Shown here: piece after piece, positions 44,452-47,718 of the stretch
How the letters are laid out: each line of letters begins with the position of its first letter
How positions within the stretch are numbered: the stretch's first letter is position 1
Notes under the pieces: generated by a model
What the model was told of the DNA's origin: nothing
The model's input: only the letters and a program-made list of their open reading frames with translations
The model's database searches: none
Translations under genes and position numbers: made by a program
From: Dysgonamonadaceae bacterium
GTDB taxonomy: Bacteria > Bacteroidota > Bacteroidia > Bacteroidales > Azobacteroidaceae
Assembly: GCA_031284225.1 (NCBI GenBank)
Contig: JAITAH010000251.1
Span: forward strand, 1-47,718
DNA length: 47,718 bases
Direction of reading: 5' to 3'

Positions 44452-45506
44452 TTGAGTATCACAGGGCTTTCATGCGCCAAATTGATATTGCCTTCGTAAA
44501 TCACGCTGTCGCCGACGTTCAGTCCTTCGGTAACTACGTATCCGGTCGAGTTTTCCCATCCGGTTTGAACATACGCCCATTGGGCTTTACCTTCTTTGAG
44601 GGTGAAGACCACTTTTTTGTTCGATCGCAAAACCAAGGCTTCTTTTGGGATGACTAACTGTCGGCCGATGGATCGTTGGATGCGGATTTTTACATTCATC
44701 CCGTCGTAGAGCCGGGCGTTGATATTGTTGAGCGCCGCTTTCACCCGCACCATACCGTTTTTATCGACCATGGGATTGATTTCCGTTATCCGGCCATCAT
44801 AAATCGATTCGCTTGCGGAAAAAGGCGAAGCCTGAATTTTATCGCCCACCCGCACCAACGCCAATTCGTTTTCCAGCAGCATAAAATCCGCTTCGAGACT
44901 GCTGTTGTCGATAATGGTGCAAAATGGTTGCGTAGCATCCGGCAGATTATATACTTTGGCGAACAGGTTGGCCACTACGCCGGAAAAAGGAGCATAGAGT
45001 ACGGAATGTTTGTAATTGTAATCCGCCAGCTCGTATTGGATATTGGCTTGTTCAAAATTGCTTTTTACTTTGGCTAATTGCATTATTTCCGGTGGAATGG
45101 TAGCCGAATCGCCGGGCGAATAGCCTTGACCGATCAATACATCCTGCAAAGCCAGGCGATTACGCTCCAAATTATCTTTGGCTTGAGACAGATCGTTTTG
45201 CAGTTTGAACGGGTCGAGGCAGGCAATAGGCTGACCTTTGGTTACACGGTCGCCGTTTTTCACGTAAATAGCGGATATGTTTTCCGTAGCGGGGAATTTC
45301 AAATCGGCCTTGTTGCGGGCAGACGCCGTGCCGTTGGCGATGAGTTCGTGCATAAAATCGGTGTATCCCAGAAGCATGGCGCGGACTTCGTTTATTTCGT
45401 TAGGGAATACTGTGGATATCGCTTTTTCGTTTTGCGATTTCTTTTCGGACGAGCAGGCGAGGAATAGCATACAAAATATACTAATTATCCAATAGATGTT
45501 CTTCAT
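44448..45506 (-). CDS. RND efflux periplasmic adaptor (membrane fusion) lipoprotein
   Basis: The protein is 352 residues from the ATG at 45506; the longer frame to 45584 would start upstream of the promoter box and is rejected. Lipobox LACS (Cys18) anchors it to the inner membrane. Visible parts are the barrel-sandwich hybrid halves (AIYVKNGDRVTKGQPIACLD and LYAPFSGVVANLFAKV), a hairpin helix between them (LQNDLSQAKDNLERNRLALQ), and the beta-barrel (LVRVGDKIQASPFSASE) with the membrane-proximal domain (IPKEALVLRSNKKVVFTL). It bridges the permeases to the TolC-like duct. First gene of the four-gene pump operon, all joined by 4-bp overlaps or a 4-bp gap. Confidence 0.92.
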   Translation of the reverse strand: MKNIYWIISIFCMLFLACSSEKKSQNEKAISTVFPNEINEVRAMLLGYTDFMHELIANGTASARNKADLKFPATENISAIYVKNGDRVTKGQPIACLDPFKLQNDLSQAKDNLERNRLALQDVLIGQGYSPGDSATIPPEIMQLAKVKSNFEQANIQYELADYNYKHSVLYAPFSGVVANLFAKVYNLPDATQPFCTIIDNSSLEADFMLLENELALVRVGDKIQASPFSASESIYDGRITEINPMVDKNGMVRVKAALNNINARLYDGMNVKIRIQRSIGRQLVIPKEALVLRSNKKVVFTLKEGKAQWAYVQTGWENSTGYVVTEGLNVGDSVIYEGNINLAHESPVILK

Positions 45507-45527
45507 TTTTTGTAATATTATTGATTG

Positions 45528-45535
45528 CAAATATA
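45528..45535 (-). promoter_or_regulatory. -7 promoter box (TATATTTG) of the efflux operon
   Basis: The minus-strand bases are TATATTTG, an exact TAnnTTTG box. Start near 45521 leaves about 15 nt to the ATG at 45506. Its upstream part reaches into the 3' end of the signal peptidase gene, so the pump can be expressed independently of that operon. Confidence 0.6.
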
Positions 45536-45553
45536 GTGATATATTTTCGTTTT

Positions 45554-46432
45554 TCATTTCACGGCCTTTAAAAACCGGTTCCATTTGATTTTTCCTGTGT
45601 TAACGTCTTTTGTGTTCCAGATAAAAGCGACTTTGCCTGCGATATGGTCTTCGGGCAATAAACCCCAATAACGGGAATCCATGGAGTCGAAAACATGGTC
45701 GCCGGCCATGAAATAATAATTTTGTTGAAAGGTATATTCGGTAATTAAACTATCGTTAATATAGGTTATTCCCTGCCGAACTGTAACCTTTTTACCGGTT
45801 TCGTAAGCAATCATTTTTTCGTACAAAAGAGCGTTTGAGGCATTGAGAGATAAATTTTCATCTTTTTTCGGAAGATAGATTGGTCCGAAATTTTTTATTG
45901 TCCAATCGAATTGCTCGTGGTAAGGGAAACAGGAGTATAAGAGCGGTTCGATTTCGCTACTATCTGTTGTGGCTAATTGTTTTTGCATTTCGATGCAACC
46001 CAATATTTCAGCGCTGTTTTTCACTTTATATATCCCGTTTTCGATATAAAATGTATCGCCGGGAGTGGCTACACAACGTTTAACATAGAGCACGTTCATA
46101 TCCATATCCAAGCAGTTTTCGTCGGCATTGAAAAAATTGAAAATCAATACGTCGTTGCGCCGGATAGTTCTGAACCCGCGCAGTCGCTTAATGTCCGGCT
46201 TCTCATTTTTGTGTAATGAACGAAAATTCCGGATAATGCGCGGGCCGGGTATCTGTTTGTTGACCACTACTTTATCCCCAGGTTCAATTGCCGGATACAT
46301 AGATGGGGTAGGAATAGAATAGACGGCAAACAGAAAAACACGCATACAAATAGCTAAAACAATGATTGTTAATAGAATAATACTCCATTGAAAGATGATT
46401 TTTATCTGCCGTTTTATTGTGCTTGTTGTCAT
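45554..46432 (-). CDS. lepB: Signal peptidase I
   Basis: The protein is 292 residues from the ATG at 46432, one base after the preceding stop (a TTG at 46444 is less likely). A membrane helix (IILLTIIVLAICMRVFLFAV) is followed by the catalytic motif SIPTPSMYPAIEPGD (Ser44) and the general-base block LYVKRCVATPGDTF (Lys118). The C-terminal box GDHVFDSMDSRYWGLLPED is also standard. It removes signal peptides from exported proteins outside the inner membrane. With no other copy visible it cannot be said whether this is the main housekeeping enzyme or a paralogue; its place after a DUF1573 lipoprotein and a propeller gene suggests a paralogue in a surface-protein operon. Confidence 0.94.
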   Translation of the reverse strand: MTTSTIKRQIKIIFQWSIILLTIIVLAICMRVFLFAVYSIPTPSMYPAIEPGDKVVVNKQIPGPRIIRNFRSLHKNEKPDIKRLRGFRTIRRNDVLIFNFFNADENCLDMDMNVLYVKRCVATPGDTFYIENGIYKVKNSAEILGCIEMQKQLATTDSSEIEPLLYSCFPYHEQFDWTIKNFGPIYLPKKDENLSLNASNALLYEKMIAYETGKKVTVRQGITYINDSLITEYTFQQNYYFMAGDHVFDSMDSRYWGLLPEDHIAGKVAFIWNTKDVNTGKIKWNRFLKAVK

Positions 46433-46433
46433 A

Positions 46434-47321
46434 TTAATTTTCAACCTTCCCCATAATGGTCAGTTTTAGTGGCGGTTCATCAAAATTTCCAAACACTTCG
46501 AGGGATTTATTGAAGTAGCCCGTTTCGTCGGGTGTGATAACCGCTTTGATTTTTGCACTTTGTCCTGGTTCAATGGGTTGTTTATCCCAATCAACGCTTG
46601 TACAACCGCAGGAGGTGGATACATGGTTGATAATTAACGGATTGTTGCCTGTGTTTGTAATTGAAAAAACAACCAAATCTTTATTGCCCTGCTTAATTGT
46701 ACCAAAATTATACGTCGTTTTATCCGGACTAACAATAGTTAAAGTTTGTTGAGTTTGTTTTTCACCGGAAATATGAGTTTTATATAATTCCCATATATAG
46801 GGATTTGTAGTTGGGTTTCCTACCATAATTATTTCATTTTCAGCATTTAAAAAGAAACATTGATATTCCGGTTTGTCTGGAAAATGATTTAATGCTTGAA
46901 TTCGATTAGCTAAATCAATAAATACAGGGTAATCAAATCCTGCTCCTTTTTGGATAATACGTATGTCTCTCATATTTTTAGGTTGGAAAAAGAATAAAAA
47001 TTTTAATTTGTCCTTAAATAAAGAATCTGATTCTTCTATCAGATGTTTCCAGTTTTGCATGTTGATTCGGCAATTGCTACATCCGGTGGAATCAACATAT
47101 AACAGGATTTTATATTCAGCGCTCAGCAAATCTGCACAAAGATCTCGGATAGTATCGCGCCCTAATGAATTGCATTGAAATTCGTCAGGAAAGATAATTT
47201 TCTTTCCCACCCATGTCTGGATTATTTGCTCTATTTCGGTTTGTTTTGAATTCATTTTGCAAGAAGCCAGCATGACGATAAATAGAATTCCCAGTAGTAT
47301 TTTATTAATTTGTCTTTTCAT
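46434..47321 (-). CDS. Thioredoxin-like / DUF1573 lipoprotein
   Basis: A 295-residue lipoprotein with lipobox LASC (Cys21). Residues about 35-180 resemble a thioredoxin-like fold with a CXXC pair in DSTGCSNCR (Cys81, Cys84), predicted to face the periplasm or surface. Residues about 195-295 form the DUF1573 beta sandwich (YNFGTIKQGNKDLVVFSITN, then STSCGCTSVDW with Cys238 and Cys240). The function of DUF1573 is unknown; it is widespread in Bacteroidetes lipoproteins. It lies 27 bp after the propeller gene and directly before lepB. A redox role is plausible from the cysteines but not shown. Confidence 0.85.
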   Translation of the reverse strand: MKRQINKILLGILFIVMLASCKMNSKQTEIEQIIQTWVGKKIIFPDEFQCNSLGRDTIRDLCADLLSAEYKILLYVDSTGCSNCRINMQNWKHLIEESDSLFKDKLKFLFFFQPKNMRDIRIIQKGAGFDYPVFIDLANRIQALNHFPDKPEYQCFFLNAENEIIMVGNPTTNPYIWELYKTHISGEKQTQQTLTIVSPDKTTYNFGTIKQGNKDLVVFSITNTGNNPLIINHVSTSCGCTSVDWDKQPIEPGQSAKIKAVITPDETGYFNKSLEVFGNFDEPPLKLTIMGKVEN

Positions 47322-47348
47322 TTTTTACGCTTAAATTTTTGAGAAGTT

Positions 47349-47718
47349 TTATTTAATGATATCCGACAAATCCAAATAAGCAAATGGTATTACATCGAGC
47401 AAACTCATTATGATCCGGTCGTTCTCTTTATCGTAACAATAATCGGATATTCTATACCCCGTTTCTATCGTTTGCACGTAGTCGCCATTCTTATTAAACA
47501 CCAGGAACTTAGTTGGATAATTTTCATCTGTATTCCTGAGTCCGGCGGCGTATGACGCTACTATTTTGTCTTTACAAAATATTACTTTACCATAATAATG
47601 ATGCGTTAGCTCGCCTCGCGAACTCCAATTCTCACCATAGATGTTGTATTTTAATTCGCCGTTAAGGCTACAGATCGTCAGCAAATCATAATATTGCTGA
47701 ACTTCCACATAAATGCTG
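47349..47718 (-). CDS. Six-bladed beta-propeller protein, C-terminal part (5' end outside window)
   Basis: The frame is open to the window edge (residues SIYVEVQQYYDLLTI read upstream of the apparent GTG at 47708), so the start lies beyond. The visible 120-odd residues show propeller blade strands such as YDLLTICSLNGELKYNIYG, TKFLVFNKNGDYVQTIETG and DYCYDKENDRIIMSLLD, the pattern of the six-bladed propeller lipoproteins that Bacteroidetes encode next to DUF1573 proteins. Probably secreted and lipid-anchored, but the signal peptide is not in the window. Role unknown. Confidence 0.75.
   Translation of the reverse strand, partial: SIYVEVQQYYDLLTICSLNGELKYNIYGENWSSRGELTHHYYGKVIFCKDKIVASYAAGLRNTDENYPTKFLVFNKNGDYVQTIETGYRISDYCYDKENDRIIMSLLDVIPFAYLDLSDIIK

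Noticed and set aside
45507..45584. Longer N terminus for the efflux adaptor
   Set aside because: It would cross the -7 promoter box and the end of lepB and displace the lipoprotein signal peptide from the N terminus.

Overview
The window reads as a chromosomal segment of a Bacteroidota bacterium, most likely of the order Bacteroidales. The evidence is two SusC/SusD pairs, C-terminal sorting domains of the type IX secretion kind, lipoproteins with Bacteroidetes-style signal peptides, a eukaryote-like GT3 glycogen synthase next to a short-type alpha-glucan phosphorylase, and repeated TAnnTTTG (-7) promoter boxes instead of sigma70 TATAAT boxes. I could not assign a genus. No rRNA, tRNA, CRISPR array, complete insertion sequence or phage gene was seen.

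Layout. 1-1870: 5'-truncated FKBP isomerase and an Lrp/AsnC regulator (+), convergent with aspartate-semialdehyde dehydrogenase (-) across a hairpin terminator. 1930-5411: a promoter, a structured leader and a large secreted lamin-tail protein (+), convergent across a 14-bp perfect hairpin with a YfhO membrane protein/GT2 glycosyltransferase operon (-, to 7933). 8100-11012: a dispersed-type palindrome and a large secreted beta-strand repeat protein with its own promoter. 11052-29427: one tightly packed eight-gene operon (-) reading FAS1 - susC - susD - FAS1 - FAS1 - susC - susD - PL11 rhamnogalacturonan lyase. It looks like a pectin (rhamnogalacturonan-I) utilisation locus in which fasciclin-domain lipoproteins sit where SusE/F-like glycan-binding proteins usually do. 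29428-29969 is its 542-bp control region, with several repeat arrays. 29970-30509: a PlsC-like acyltransferase. 30587-32340: a two-gene cassette (methyltransferase plus a blood-group-type GT6 glycosyltransferase) bracketed by a 43-bp direct repeat (41/43 identical). 32392-36678: glycogen synthase and phosphorylase (+). 36736-45535: a translationally coupled efflux operon with one adaptor, one outer-membrane factor and two RND permeases. 45554-47718: signal peptidase I, a thioredoxin-like/DUF1573 lipoprotein and the 3' part of a six-bladed beta-propeller protein.

How the genes may work together. In the large operon the extracellular lyase would cleave the rhamnogalacturonan backbone, FAS1/jelly-roll lipoproteins and SusD lids would capture fragments, and two SusC porins would import them. 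Exo-acting enzymes and a dedicated regulator (hybrid two-component or ECF/anti-sigma) are not in the window. The parts I consider most worth following up are the FAS1-SusCD-PL11 architecture, the repeat-flanked GT6 cassette, the repeat-rich control region upstream of the operon, and the mutually exclusive hairpins in the leader at 1965-2030. Functions are inferred from sequence motifs read by eye; no database search was possible.
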